Shown here: positions 35,015 to 45,418 of the stretch, piece after piece
Position numbering within the stretch: position 1 is the first letter of the stretch
Layout: each line of letters begins with the position of its first letter
NCBI GenBank assembly: GCA_005239435.1
Contig: ML241305.1
Coordinates: 248,001 to 312,000, forward strand
DNA: 64,000 nt
Source: Halorussus salinisoli
GTDB lineage: Archaea > Halobacteriota > Halobacteria > Halobacteriales > Haladaptataceae
Direction: 5' to 3'
Notes under the pieces: model-generated
Seen by the model: only the letters and a program-made list of their open reading frames with translations
What the model was told of the DNA's origin: nothing
The model's database searches: none
Program-made: the position numbers and the translations under genes

Positions 35015-36124
35015 GTGAGCTTCGACCCTATCGGCTTCCTCGAACGCGCAGTACAGACGCCCTCTCACGAGGACGTGACCGAGATGCGAGACCTACTCGT
35101 GGAGACGCTCGAATCGGCCGACGCCGAGGTTTCGGTCGACGTAGACGACGCGGGGAACACGCTCGCGGTCCGGGAGTCGGGCCGCGAGGGACCGCACGTC
35201 GTCCTCAACACGCACGTCGACACGGTGCCGCCTCACGTCCCCTTCGAGCGCGAGGCGCGCGGGACCGACGACGATACCATTCGGGGTCGCGGCTCCTGCG
35301 ACGCGAAGGGGCCACTCGCCGCCATCCTCGCGGCGTTCTTCGCCGCCGACCTCGAACGCGGTCGGGTGACGCTCGCGGTCACGCCCGACGAGGAGACGAA
35401 CTCGACCGGGGCCGCGGCGCTGGACTTCGACCGCGAACCCGACGCGGTACTCGTGGGCGAACCGACGGAACTCGACGTGTGTAACGCCGCCAAAGGCAGA
35501 TTTCAGGCGACCGTCACGGTCGGCGGCGCGAACGCCCACGCCGCCGAACCCCAGGCGGGCGTCAACGCGGTCCGGGCGGCTGGCGACCTCCTCGCGGCGC
35601 TCGACTCGTTCGACGACCGCGAAGGGAGGCCCGACGAAAGCGACGCGCTCGGCGAAGCGACGTTGACGCCGACGACCATCGAGGGCGGCACCGCGACGAA
35701 TCAGGTGCCGGCGGAGTGTTCGTTCGTCGTGGACCGCCGGAGCGTCCCGCCCGAGACCGCCGACGGCTTCCGGGCCGCGCTGGAGGACCACCTCCGGGCG
35801 CACGTCCCGCCCGAAATCCCGGTCGAGGTGTCGGTCTCGCTCGCCGAGCGGACGACACCGTTTCTGGCGGCGTTCGAGACGCCCGCCGATTCCCGGCTGG
35901 TCGAGACGCTCCGCGACGCGAGCGGCGGCGAAGTCCGGCCGTTCGGTGCCGCGACCGAGGCGTCGTACTTCGCGGAGATGGCCCCGACGGTCGTGTTCGG
36001 GCCGGGAGCGCTGGCCGACGACGAGGGCGCGGTGGCCCACGCGCCGCGCGAGCACGTCCGCGTGGCCGACGTGACGCGCGCCGCCGACGCGATAGAGACG
36101 ACGCTGACGTCGCTCCTGTCGTAG
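35015..36124 (+). CDS. dapE: M20 peptidase, probable succinyl-diaminopimelate desuccinylase
   Basis: 369-residue zinc hydrolase of family M20. Metal and catalytic motifs: NTHVDTVPPH (His, Asp), GRGSCDAKGPLAA (bridging Asp) and VTPDEETNSTGA (catalytic Glu pair), plus a dimerisation domain (about 165-280). Position at the end of a dap operon containing dapD makes desuccinylation of N-succinyl-LL-DAP the likely reaction; the M20 family is broad, so the substrate is inferred from context. The start is a GTG. Confidence 0.88.
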   Translation: MSFDPIGFLERAVQTPSHEDVTEMRDLLVETLESADAEVSVDVDDAGNTLAVRESGREGPHVVLNTHVDTVPPHVPFEREARGTDDDTIRGRGSCDAKGPLAAILAAFFAADLERGRVTLAVTPDEETNSTGAAALDFDREPDAVLVGEPTELDVCNAAKGRFQATVTVGGANAHAAEPQAGVNAVRAAGDLLAALDSFDDREGRPDESDALGEATLTPTTIEGGTATNQVPAECSFVVDRRSVPPETADGFRAALEDHLRAHVPPEIPVEVSVSLAERTTPFLAAFETPADSRLVETLRDASGGEVRPFGAATEASYFAEMAPTVVFGPGALADDEGAVAHAPREHVRVADVTRAADAIETTLTSLLS

Positions 36125-36269
36125 CGTCCGGTCGTGAGAGGAGAATCGAAGTCCGTTGTTTAATATAGGTATTTGTTGCTTAAAAGTTCTAAAATGTGTC
36201 CCTCGGAACCTTATCTCTGGTCTTTAGTCCACGGGACGAGTAGAGAGAACCACTACACGTTCACTGCGA

Positions 36270-36710
36270 CTACCGCCGAATCCAGTAGACCGGGCGATGG
36301 GGGAACTGGCGTCTGCGGATGGCCTCCGAAATCGCCGCGACTCCGGTGAATCCCATCGCCAGCGACGCCATCCCGAACTTCGTCCGCCAGTTGAAGAACA
36401 TCCGCCGCGTCAGGACGTAGTACGTGCCGTCCTTGTCGACGCCGAGTTTCCCCATCTTCTCTCTCTTCCCCGGGAGTTCGTCGGCCCGCCGGACGGCGAC
36501 CGCCTCGCCAGCGATGGCCCGGTCCACGATCTCCTTCTGGCGACCGACGAGGTCTTCGTACGTCACGAACTCCTCGAGCATCGGGGCCTGGCCCTCCACC
36601 GTATCGACCTTCTTCACCTCGTACTCGTACGCGCCGATGCCCGCCATGACCGACCCGACCAGGAGGAAGACGCCGGCGACCAACAGGAGAAACTGGAGGT
36701 TCTTTCCCAT
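36270..36710 (-). CDS. Two-TM membrane protein, tandem paralogue 1
   Basis: 146 residues. One helix near the N-terminus (about 6-27) precedes AYEYEVKKVD, and a second follows TRRMFFNWRTKFGMASL (about 108-130). Between them an extracytoplasmic domain has the conserved LVGRQKEIVDRAIAGEAV and a Y-Y-V-L-T-R-R edge. The motifs match the next two genes upstream, so the three are tandem duplicates. No function is known. Clustered spacing suggests a unit. It is the last of the three in transcription order. Confidence 0.72.
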   Translation of the reverse strand: MGKNLQFLLLVAGVFLLVGSVMAGIGAYEYEVKKVDTVEGQAPMLEEFVTYEDLVGRQKEIVDRAIAGEAVAVRRADELPGKREKMGKLGVDKDGTYYVLTRRMFFNWRTKFGMASLAMGFTGVAAISEAIRRRQFPHRPVYWIRR

Positions 36711-36760
36711 ACCTCGTTCGTGTCCCCTCTTCTACATATCGTTTTCCCTGAGTGGAGCCG

Positions 36761-37195
36761 TCACGTCCAGAAGACGCTCCGATGCGGGCAGTGATGGCGT
36801 CGGATGGCCTCGCTGATGGCGACGACTCCGGCCACGACCATCGTCACCGCGCTCGCGCCGAACCGGGTCCGCCAGTCGAAGAAGAGTCGCCGGGTGAGGA
36901 GATACGTCTCGCCGTCGCGTTCGACCGCCAACTGCCCCTTCGCCTCGCGCGGCCCCGGCAGATACCCCGGGTCGCGGACCACCAGTCGCTCGCCCGCGAG
37001 TATCTGGTCGACGGTCCGCTGGTCGCGTTCCGAGAGCGCGTCGTAGGAGACGAGCGACTCGGTGACTTCGGGGATCTCCTCGACGGCCCCGAGCGACCGC
37101 ACCTCGTACTCGAACGCGCCGACGCCGACGACGACTGCGGCGGTTATCAGGAAGACGCCGACGAAGAAGAGGGCGGAGTGGACGCTGTCGGTCAC
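36761..37195 (-). CDS. Two-TM membrane protein, tandem paralogue 2
   Basis: 144 residues from a GTG at 37195. This start places VTDSVHSALF so that 32 residues precede the FEYEV motif, exactly as in paralogue 1. The frame is open to 37246, where a GTGA overlap with the upstream gene would exist, but that extension lacks the family pattern. Shares YDALSERDQRTVDQILAGE and LLTRRLFFDWRTRFG with its sisters. A zinc-like pair appears near the end (HHCPHR). Confidence 0.68.
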   Translation of the reverse strand: MTDSVHSALFFVGVFLITAAVVVGVGAFEYEVRSLGAVEEIPEVTESLVSYDALSERDQRTVDQILAGERLVVRDPGYLPGPREAKGQLAVERDGETYLLTRRLFFDWRTRFGASAVTMVVAGVVAISEAIRRHHCPHRSVFWT

Positions 37196-37242
37196 GGAGT
37201 GAACGTGTGAGCCAGCCCACAAACCAGGTTCGTTGCACCCTC

Positions 37243-37671
37243 TCACCAGCCGTGTTCGTGCCGAAGAGCGATTCGGAACACGAGTAGTCCGGCGAATCCC
37301 AGAGTCCCCGATGCCGCAGCGAACTTCGTCTCGTAGTTGAAGAAGAGGCTCTCTCTGACCAGGTACCGGTGTCCGTTCCGGCGAACGACGAAGTTACCCT
37401 TGTCGAGATTCGTCGGGAGGTCTCCGGGCGCTCTGAAGACCAGTCGACTGCCCGCGATGGCCCGGTCGACGATCCGCTGATCGCGCTCCGAGAGGTCCTG
37501 GTACTGATAGCTCGTCACCTCGGCGTCCTCGAACCCGTTCCACTCTGTCGGGGTGTGGTCGATGGGACCCTCGGCGGTGACTTCGTACTCCAGCGCACCG
37601 ATACCGGTTGCGAACGACCCGAACAACAGCATCACGGCCACGTAGAAGGCGAGGAAACTACTCCAGTTCAC
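37243..37671 (-). CDS. Two-TM membrane protein, tandem paralogue 3
   Basis: 142 residues from a GTG at 37671 (MNWSSFLAF). Signal-anchor helix at about 5-27, then ALEYEVTAEGPIDHTPTEWNG, DLSERDQRIVDRAIAGSRLVF and VRESLFFNYETKFAAASGTL, the last leading to a second helix. The most upstream of the trio, so it is probably transcribed first and followed by paralogues 2 and 1. It lies 33 bp downstream of the purB stop on the same strand. Confidence 0.68.
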   Translation of the reverse strand: MNWSSFLAFYVAVMLLFGSFATGIGALEYEVTAEGPIDHTPTEWNGFEDAEVTSYQYQDLSERDQRIVDRAIAGSRLVFRAPGDLPTNLDKGNFVVRRNGHRYLVRESLFFNYETKFAAASGTLGFAGLLVFRIALRHEHGW

Positions 37672-37704
37672 GGGCCGGGATTCGTCCCGGTATGGTACTT
37701 AAAA

Positions 37705-39084
37705 TTAATCGAGGCTATCGACCATCCCGCCGGCGACGCCCGTGTACCCGGCGGGCGTCAGGTCGAGCAGTTCCTCGCGGGTCTCCTCGTCCACGTCGAG
37801 GTCAGCGAAGAGGTCCCGGAAATCCTCCAAGGTCACGCGCCGACCGCGGGTCAGGTCCTTGACGCGCTCGTAGGCGTCGTCGTGGCCCTCGCGTCGAAGG
37901 ATGGTCTGGACGGCCTCGCCGATGATTTCGGGCGTGGATTCGAGGTCGTCGCGCATGACCTGCTCGTTGGGCACCACCTTGCCGAGTCCCGCCTGTAGCT
38001 TGACGTAGCCCAGCAGGCAGTAGGCGAACGCCGACCCGATGTTCCGCTTCACGGTGGAGTCCGAGAGGTCGCGCTGGAGCCGCGAACTGGTGACGTAATC
38101 GCCCAGGAACACGAGGTCCGAGTTCGCCTTCGAGAGGTTGCCCTCGCTGTTCTCGAAGTCGATGGGGTTGACCTTGTGGGGCATGGTCGAAGAGCCGGTC
38201 TCGCCCTCGGCGGTCTCCTGTCCGAGATAGCGGTCGCTGACGTAGCGCCACGCGTCTCGGTCCAGGTCGAGAAGGACGTTGTTCGCGCCGCGGAGCGCGT
38301 CGAACAGTTCCGCGAGGTCGTCGCATGGGTTGACCTGCGTGGTCAGCGGGGCCTGTTCCAGTCCCAGACCTTCCACGAACTCCCGGGCGAAGGCTGGCCA
38401 GTCCACGTCGGGGTAGGCCGCGACGTGGGCCGCGTAAGTACCCGAGGCCCCCGCCATCTTCCCCTGCAACCCGTCGCGAGCGTCCTTCACACGGCCGATG
38501 GCTCTCCCCAGTCGAGAGGCGAAGACCGCCATCTCCTTGCCGAAGGTGGTCGGGGTCGCGGGCTGGCCGTGGGTTCGCGCCAGCATGGGCACGTCCGCGT
38601 ACTCGCGGGCGAGGTCCGCGAGCGCCGCCCGAACTTCGCGGAGTTCGGGCAGGAGTACGTCCTCGACCGCGCCTTTCACGAGCAGGCGGTAGGCGAGGTT
38701 GTTCACGTCCTCGCTGGTCAGCGCGAAGTGAATCCACGACGAGGCCGATTCGAGGTCCTCGGGGAGATTCTCCCGGACGAAGTACTCGACCGCCTTCACG
38801 TCGTGGTTGGTCGCCGAGTAGTCGCCGTACCCCTCGGTCTCGATCTGCTTGACGAGTTCGGCGTCGTCGGCGTCGAACTCCTCGTAGAGGGTTCGGAGGT
38901 GTGCGCGGTCGCGGTCGTCAAGTTCCAGCGGGGTCGCGTCGAGGTCGGCCAGCGCGACGAGATACTCTACTTCGACCTGCACGCGAGCGCGCACGAGTGC
39001 GGCCTCGCTCGCGTACTCGCGCAGGGGTTCGGTTCGCCCGGCGTATCGGCCGTCGAGCGGCGAGACGGCGTAGAGGGAGTTCAT
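37705..39084 (-). CDS. purB: Adenylosuccinate lyase
   Basis: 459-residue fumarase-superfamily enzyme acting twice in purine synthesis: on SAICAR and on adenylosuccinate. Signature GSSTMPHKVNPIDFEN, with THGQPATPTT and TSEDVNNLAYR as the other two conserved regions. ATG at 39084 gives MNSLYAVSPLDGRYAGRT, the normal start; upstream open frame is rejected. Divergent from the PurN/PurH fusion with 167 bp between the two, so coregulation is likely. Confidence 0.96.
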   Translation of the reverse strand: MNSLYAVSPLDGRYAGRTEPLREYASEAALVRARVQVEVEYLVALADLDATPLELDDRDRAHLRTLYEEFDADDAELVKQIETEGYGDYSATNHDVKAVEYFVRENLPEDLESASSWIHFALTSEDVNNLAYRLLVKGAVEDVLLPELREVRAALADLAREYADVPMLARTHGQPATPTTFGKEMAVFASRLGRAIGRVKDARDGLQGKMAGASGTYAAHVAAYPDVDWPAFAREFVEGLGLEQAPLTTQVNPCDDLAELFDALRGANNVLLDLDRDAWRYVSDRYLGQETAEGETGSSTMPHKVNPIDFENSEGNLSKANSDLVFLGDYVTSSRLQRDLSDSTVKRNIGSAFAYCLLGYVKLQAGLGKVVPNEQVMRDDLESTPEIIGEAVQTILRREGHDDAYERVKDLTRGRRVTLEDFRDLFADLDVDEETREELLDLTPAGYTGVAGGMVDSLD

Positions 39085-39217
39085 ACCCGAATCTGCCCGG
39101 GCGCGCGGCAAAAGCGTGTCGGTCGAAGTCGTCACGGTCTTGCATACTGCGTGGCAAGAGGAGATGATATGGCCCGAATGTATGCTCGTTCGTGGATATC
39201 TGCTCGGTCGCAATCGC

Positions 39218-39226
39218 AATACATTT
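39218..39226 (+). promoter_or_regulatory. TATA box of the PurN-AICARFT gene, with nearby inverted repeat
   Basis: AATACATTT is centred 30 bp before the ATG at 39252. Upstream in the divergent purB/purH gap, GCATAC (39134-39139) and GTATGC (39179-39184) form an inverted repeat with a long spacer, a weak candidate for a shared purine regulator site. Confidence 0.4.
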
Positions 39227-39251
39227 CTGCCGAGACGGCGCGGCTTCGAAC

Positions 39252-40856
<1,605 letters not shown>

Positions 40857-40877
<21 letters not shown>

Positions 40878-40946
40878 CCGAAAGGAAGGAGTCGTCTAAA
40901 GCTCGTCAGAACTTGCTTCTGACGGTGCTTCCGGCACGACTGACCG
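40857..40946. repeat. 24-bp direct repeat spanning the purH stop, with hairpin between copies
   Basis: Bases 40857-40880 (including the TGA at 40875-40877) recur exactly at 40923-40946, 66 bp downstream. Between them CGTCAGAA (40904-40911) and TTCTGACG (40917-40924) form an 8-bp stem with loop CTTGC, which may act as the transcript terminator or as part of the duplication that copied the gene end. Confidence 0.75.
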
Positions 40947-41003
40947 CTCCCGTCCTCGGCCCGAAGAAGAGATTGAAGTGTGGTCGTCACCAACCACGAG
41001 ACG

Positions 41004-41531
41004 ATGGGACTGTTAGACGACGGGAAGGTCAAGCTTCTCCTCGGGGGATTCGTCCTCTCGCTGTTCGCGCTCGTCGGCATCGCCGGGGTCGGACTCCTCG
41101 CCGCGCTGTCGGCGCTCGGCACGGCCCCGGCGGAAGCGTCCCTCGTCTTCGTCCTGCTGAACGCCGTCGTGCCGTACCTCGTCGCGTCGGCGCTCGTCGG
41201 GATGCTCTCCGTTTTCCTCCTGGTCGGTCTCGCGGTCGCTGTAGTCCGGAGCGCGTCGGTGCCCCGAAACGACCGCCTCGCGCGACTCGCCCGGTTGTTC
41301 GAACGCTACTCCTCCGAAGCGCGGGACCTCGGGCTTTCGGACCGACTCGAATCCACGACCGAGGACCGCATCGAGGACCTCAAGCAGGAGTACGTCGAGG
41401 GCGAGATTACCGAACTGGAGTACGAGCGCCGACTGCAGGACCTGATGAGCGAGGAGAGCGTCAGCGACGAGCGCGTTCGCCGGGAGCGCGACCGGACCGA
41501 CCGCCAGCGCGACCGCGAGTTCGAGTGGTAG
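41004..41531 (+). CDS. Membrane protein with SHOCT domain
   Basis: 175 residues from the ATG at 41004 (MGLLDDGKVKLLLG). Two hydrophobic helices (about 10-35 and 47-77) are followed by a charged cytosolic half. The latter contains a SHOCT-type oligomerisation motif, EDLKQEYVEGEITELEYERR (about 124-143). SHOCT domains bind partners and sit at the ends of many membrane proteins. Function unknown; the gene lies alone between purH and folCP. Confidence 0.82.
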   Translation: MGLLDDGKVKLLLGGFVLSLFALVGIAGVGLLAALSALGTAPAEASLVFVLLNAVVPYLVASALVGMLSVFLLVGLAVAVVRSASVPRNDRLARLARLFERYSSEARDLGLSDRLESTTEDRIEDLKQEYVEGEITELEYERRLQDLMSEESVSDERVRRERDRTDRQRDREFEW

Positions 41532-41723
41532 GGCGGAGACATCTAAGCAGTTACTTCGGCAGTTTATACATTTCTATAATACCGACATGTAATTCTAATA
41601 CATAGATATAGGTGTTTAGTTAGCGCCCGAGGACCGAATTCCAAACGGTCGGTGACGCCCGGAGTTCGCCTGCACAGTTCCGACTCCGACACGCCTAAGC
41701 GCGCCGCGTTAGTTCACGCAGAT

Positions 41724-44186
41724 ATGGACTACCACGAGGCGGCGAACTTCCTGTTCGACCTGCGTCGGTTCCGCCCGAAGCCCGGGACGGAATCGACCGC
41801 GGAGCTACTCGCCCACCTCGGCGACCCCCACGACGGGGTCGATTTCGTGCAGGTAGCCGGGTCGAACGGGAAGGGTTCGACCGCCAGAATGGCCGAGCGC
41901 GCCCTGCGGGAGGCGGACCTCGACGTCGGACTCTACACCTCCCCGCACTTCGACGACGTGCGAGAGCGCGTCCGGGTGAACGGCCGGAAGATTCCGAAAG
42001 CCGCGCTGACCGAGTACGTCGAGTCGATTCGGGAGTACGTCGAGGACCGGGCCGCGGACGGCGAAGCACCGACCTTCTTCGAGGTGATGACCGGACTGGC
42101 GCTCTGGCACTTCGGCCGCGAGGACGTGGACGTCGCAGCCCTCGAGGTCGGCATCGGCGGGAAGTACGACGCGACCAGCGTCGTGGACCCCGTCGCCAGC
42201 GCGGTCACGAGCGTCACTCTGGAACACACGGGTATCATCGGCGAGACCATCGAGGAAATCGCCCGCGACAAGGCCCACGTCGCGCCCGCCGACGTACCCC
42301 TCGTGACCGCGACGACCGGCGAGGCGCTGGAGGCGGTCCGCGAGCAGGCGGGCGACGTGATACGGGTCGGCGAGGCCGACGCGGACGACGAGACCGACGC
42401 GCCAGACGTGCGAGTCGAGTACGGCGGCCGGACCAACCACACTGAGGCCGCGGTCTCGCTGGCTGGCGAGGGGTGGGAAGTCGCGACCGAGATTCCCCTG
42501 CTCGGCGAGTATCAGGCCCGGAACGCGGGCGTGGCGGCCGCGCTCGCCCGGCAGGTCGCCGACGTGAGCGATTCCGAACTGGCTCGCGGCCTCCGGAAGG
42601 CCGACTGGCCCGGCCGGTTCGAGGTGATGGGCAGAGACCCCGTCGTCGTCCTGGACGGGGCGCACAACCCCGGCGCGTGCGAGGCCCTCGCCGAGACGCT
42701 CTCGGAGTTCGACGGCGAGGTCGACGACTTCCACCTCGTCTTCGGCGCGATGCACGACAAGGACCTCCGCGGGATGGCCGACGCACTTCCGACTCCCGAC
42801 CGGGTGGTGGCCTGCCAGCCGAATCTCGATAGGGCGGAGGACGAGGCGGTCGTCGCCCGTGCCTTCGAGGAGTCCGGGGCGGGCGAGGTCCTGACCCGCA
42901 ACTCGGTCGAGGGCGCGCTGGAGGACGCCCTGAACGCCGCGAGTCAGGACGACCTCGTACTGGTCGCGGGGTCGCTGTTCGCGGTCGCGGAGGCCCGGTC
43001 GCGGTGGACCCGGGCCGAGATTCCCAAGCGCATCCGGAATCTGGACGACGCCCGCGAGGCGCTGTCGGGCGCGGACGTGACCGACCCCGGCGTCTGGCGG
43101 ATGCGCGGCAAGGCGGTCCACCGCGTCCTCAAAACCCGCGTGCAGGTCAGACAGGCCCGGTATCTCAAAGAGGAGATGCTCTCGCTCGGCGGGGAGTGTG
43201 CCGTCTCGGGTATCAACGAACAGGACGACCAGAACGTCGACGTGGTGCTGATGGGCACCCTCGCGCAGTTCGAGCGCCTCGCCGAGAAACTCGACGGCCA
43301 ACCGTACGGCCTGTCGGTGTTCGCCGACGAACTCCGCGAGGCGCTGGGCATCCGGACGGACCCGGATACGCGGGGCTACCCGTGGGAGGAGGGCACCGCC
43401 GTGATGGGCATCCTGAACGTCACGCCCGACTCGTTCCACGACGGCGGACGGTACGAGGCGGTCGAAGATGCGGTGGCCCGGGCAGAGGAGATGGTCGAGG
43501 CGGGCGTGGACGTCATCGACGTGGGCGGCGAGTCCACCCGACCCGGCGCGGACGAGATTCCGGTCGAAGACGAGAAAGACCGCGTGGTCCCGGTCGTCGA
43601 GCGAATCGCAGACCTCGACGCGATGGTCTCCATCGACACCCGGAAGGCCGCAGTCGCCGAGGCCGCCCTCGAAGCGGGCGCGGACGTACTCAACGACGTA
43701 TCGGGCCTCGAAGACCCCGAGATGCGCTTCGTCGCGGCCGACCACGACGCGCCCATCGTGGTGATGCACAGCATCGACGCCCCGGTCGTGCCGGACAGGG
43801 ACGTGCACTACGACGACGTGGTGGAGGACGTGATAGACGAACTGGAGGAGAAGGTCCTGTTAGCCGAGAAGGCGGGTCTCGACCGCGAGCAGATAATCGT
43901 GGACCCCGGTCTGGGCTTCGGGAAGTCGAGAGAGGAGAACTTCGAACTCCTCGGCCGGACCGACGAGTTCCACGCGCTGGAGTGTCCCGTGCTGGTCGGC
44001 CACTCCCACAAGTCGATGTTCGACCTCATCGGCGAGGACGAGGACAGAACCGCGGCGACGGTGGCCGGGACAGCCATCGCCGCCGAGCGCGGGGCCGACG
44101 TCGTTCGGGTTCACGACGTGGCCGAGAACGTCGCGGCCGTGAACGCGGTGGACGCGGCGGACTCGCCCGAAACGTTCGAAGAGTAA
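41724..44186 (+). CDS. folCP: Folylpolyglutamate synthase-dihydropteroate synthase fusion
   Basis: 820-residue bifunctional folate enzyme. The FolC half (about 1-425) has a glycine-rich P-loop GSNGKGST (46-53), and a ligase core with LEHTGIIGETIEEIARDKAH and VVLDGAHNP. A linker of about 120 residues (with YLKEEMLSLGGECAVSGINE) leads to a FolP barrel near 550 (AVMGILNVTPDSFHDGG, DVGGESTRPGADE, DVSGLEDP, PGLGFGKS, VGHSHKSMFD). The fusion is known in haloarchaea and is complete here. The ATG at 41724 follows from the family; the extension to 41652 is rejected. Confidence 0.95.
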   Translation: MDYHEAANFLFDLRRFRPKPGTESTAELLAHLGDPHDGVDFVQVAGSNGKGSTARMAERALREADLDVGLYTSPHFDDVRERVRVNGRKIPKAALTEYVESIREYVEDRAADGEAPTFFEVMTGLALWHFGREDVDVAALEVGIGGKYDATSVVDPVASAVTSVTLEHTGIIGETIEEIARDKAHVAPADVPLVTATTGEALEAVREQAGDVIRVGEADADDETDAPDVRVEYGGRTNHTEAAVSLAGEGWEVATEIPLLGEYQARNAGVAAALARQVADVSDSELARGLRKADWPGRFEVMGRDPVVVLDGAHNPGACEALAETLSEFDGEVDDFHLVFGAMHDKDLRGMADALPTPDRVVACQPNLDRAEDEAVVARAFEESGAGEVLTRNSVEGALEDALNAASQDDLVLVAGSLFAVAEARSRWTRAEIPKRIRNLDDAREALSGADVTDPGVWRMRGKAVHRVLKTRVQVRQARYLKEEMLSLGGECAVSGINEQDDQNVDVVLMGTLAQFERLAEKLDGQPYGLSVFADELREALGIRTDPDTRGYPWEEGTAVMGILNVTPDSFHDGGRYEAVEDAVARAEEMVEAGVDVIDVGGESTRPGADEIPVEDEKDRVVPVVERIADLDAMVSIDTRKAAVAEAALEAGADVLNDVSGLEDPEMRFVAADHDAPIVVMHSIDAPVVPDRDVHYDDVVEDVIDELEEKVLLAEKAGLDREQIIVDPGLGFGKSREENFELLGRTDEFHALECPVLVGHSHKSMFDLIGEDEDRTAATVAGTAIAAERGADVVRVHDVAENVAAVNAVDAADSPETFEE

Positions 44187-44307
44187 CGTACCCCTTTCTC
44201 CCGGCTCTTTCGTGTCTCCGCTTTCGCACGTGGGGCGGCGAGAGACTCGTTACCAATCGCGATAACTGAAAGTAGAGTTATGATTCTTCGATTATTTGTT
44301 GGAGTCG

Positions 44308-45369
44308 ATGAACGGGCGAGAAATTACCGAACGGATATCTCGCGCCGCGGTCGTCGGACTCGGTACGAGTCAGGGACTGCTGGCGGTCCTCTACTACACC
44401 TTCGAGTCGACGGGCCGACCGTTCGACCTGCTGAAACTCGCCATTCCGCTCTTCCTCTCGCTCGCCGTGATTACGCTCGGCGTCGGGTTGTTCCGGAGCG
44501 AGACGAGAGCCACGCGCGTCGCCGCTGTCGCGGTCTCGGGGCTGACTGGGATGGTCCTCCTCGGCGTCGTGAGTTCGTTCACGCTCGCTGTCGAACGCCT
44601 CGAAGGCGGCGGCGTCGCGGAGTACCGGTATCTCGTGCTTAGCAACGCGAGCATCGGGACCGTCGTCGGGACGCTCCTGGGCGTCTACCGCGTTCGCCTC
44701 CAGCAGCGAACCGAGCAGTTGGCGAACGAGGTGAGTCGGCTCGACGAGTTCGCCGGTATCGTCGCCCACGACCTTCGAAACCCGCTCCACATCGCGCAGG
44801 GGTATCTGGGGCAACTCGACCGACGCGGAAACGAGGAGGAGATAGCGACGATAGAGCAGTCACACGCCCGGATGGAGCGACTCATCGAACACGTGTTGGA
44901 CCTCTCCCGTCGGGGCGACGCTATCGGGGAGACGAACGAGGTCGGCGTCGAGTCTGTGGCACGTACGGCGTGGTCCGACGTTCCGACTGACGACGCGGAG
45001 TTGCGCCTCCGGACCGACCGAACGATCGACGTCGACGAGCGACGACTCCAGTCGCTGTTCGAGAACCTCTTCCGAAACGCGGTGGAACACGGTCTCCCGG
45101 ACCAGCAGTCCGAGAGCGACGCCGAGCACCGCGACGAGGGCATCACGGTCACCGTGGGCGAGTTCGAGGACGGATTCTACGTCGCCGACGACGGTCGCGG
45201 TATCTCGCCCGAGCGCCGCGAGCGAATCTTCGAGGGCGGCTACTCGTCCCACGAAACCGGGACCGGTCTCGGACTGGCGATAGTACGACAGATCGCAGAC
45301 GCGCACGACTGGACCATCGACGTGACCGAGAGCGAGAGCGGTGGGGCACGGTTCGAGTTCGCTCTGTGA
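44308..45369 (+). CDS. Sensor histidine kinase, orphan
   Basis: 353 residues. Four hydrophobic helices (about 12-30, 42-62, 72-95, 109-128) form a membrane sensor with little extracytoplasmic loop. The dimerisation and phosphoacceptor box IVAHDLRNPLHIAQGYL has H154; the ATPase boxes are NLFRNAVEHG (N), DDGRGISP (G1) and GTGLGLAIV (G2). No response regulator is adjacent, which is common in haloarchaea. The ATG at 44308 is used, not the TTG at 44296. Confidence 0.88.
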   Translation: MNGREITERISRAAVVGLGTSQGLLAVLYYTFESTGRPFDLLKLAIPLFLSLAVITLGVGLFRSETRATRVAAVAVSGLTGMVLLGVVSSFTLAVERLEGGGVAEYRYLVLSNASIGTVVGTLLGVYRVRLQQRTEQLANEVSRLDEFAGIVAHDLRNPLHIAQGYLGQLDRRGNEEEIATIEQSHARMERLIEHVLDLSRRGDAIGETNEVGVESVARTAWSDVPTDDAELRLRTDRTIDVDERRLQSLFENLFRNAVEHGLPDQQSESDAEHRDEGITVTVGEFEDGFYVADDGRGISPERRERIFEGGYSSHETGTGLGLAIVRQIADAHDWTIDVTESESGGARFEFAL

Positions 45370-45418
45370 CGACCGTCCGGTGGCCGACGCCGAACCCGTG
45401 CGTGAACCGCCGATCGAT

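Noticed and set aside
39134..39184. GCATAC...GTATGC inverted repeat between purB and purH as a purine operator
   Set aside because: The halves are 6 bp with a 39-bp spacer, too far apart for a simple dimer; kept only as a minor remark in the promoter feature.
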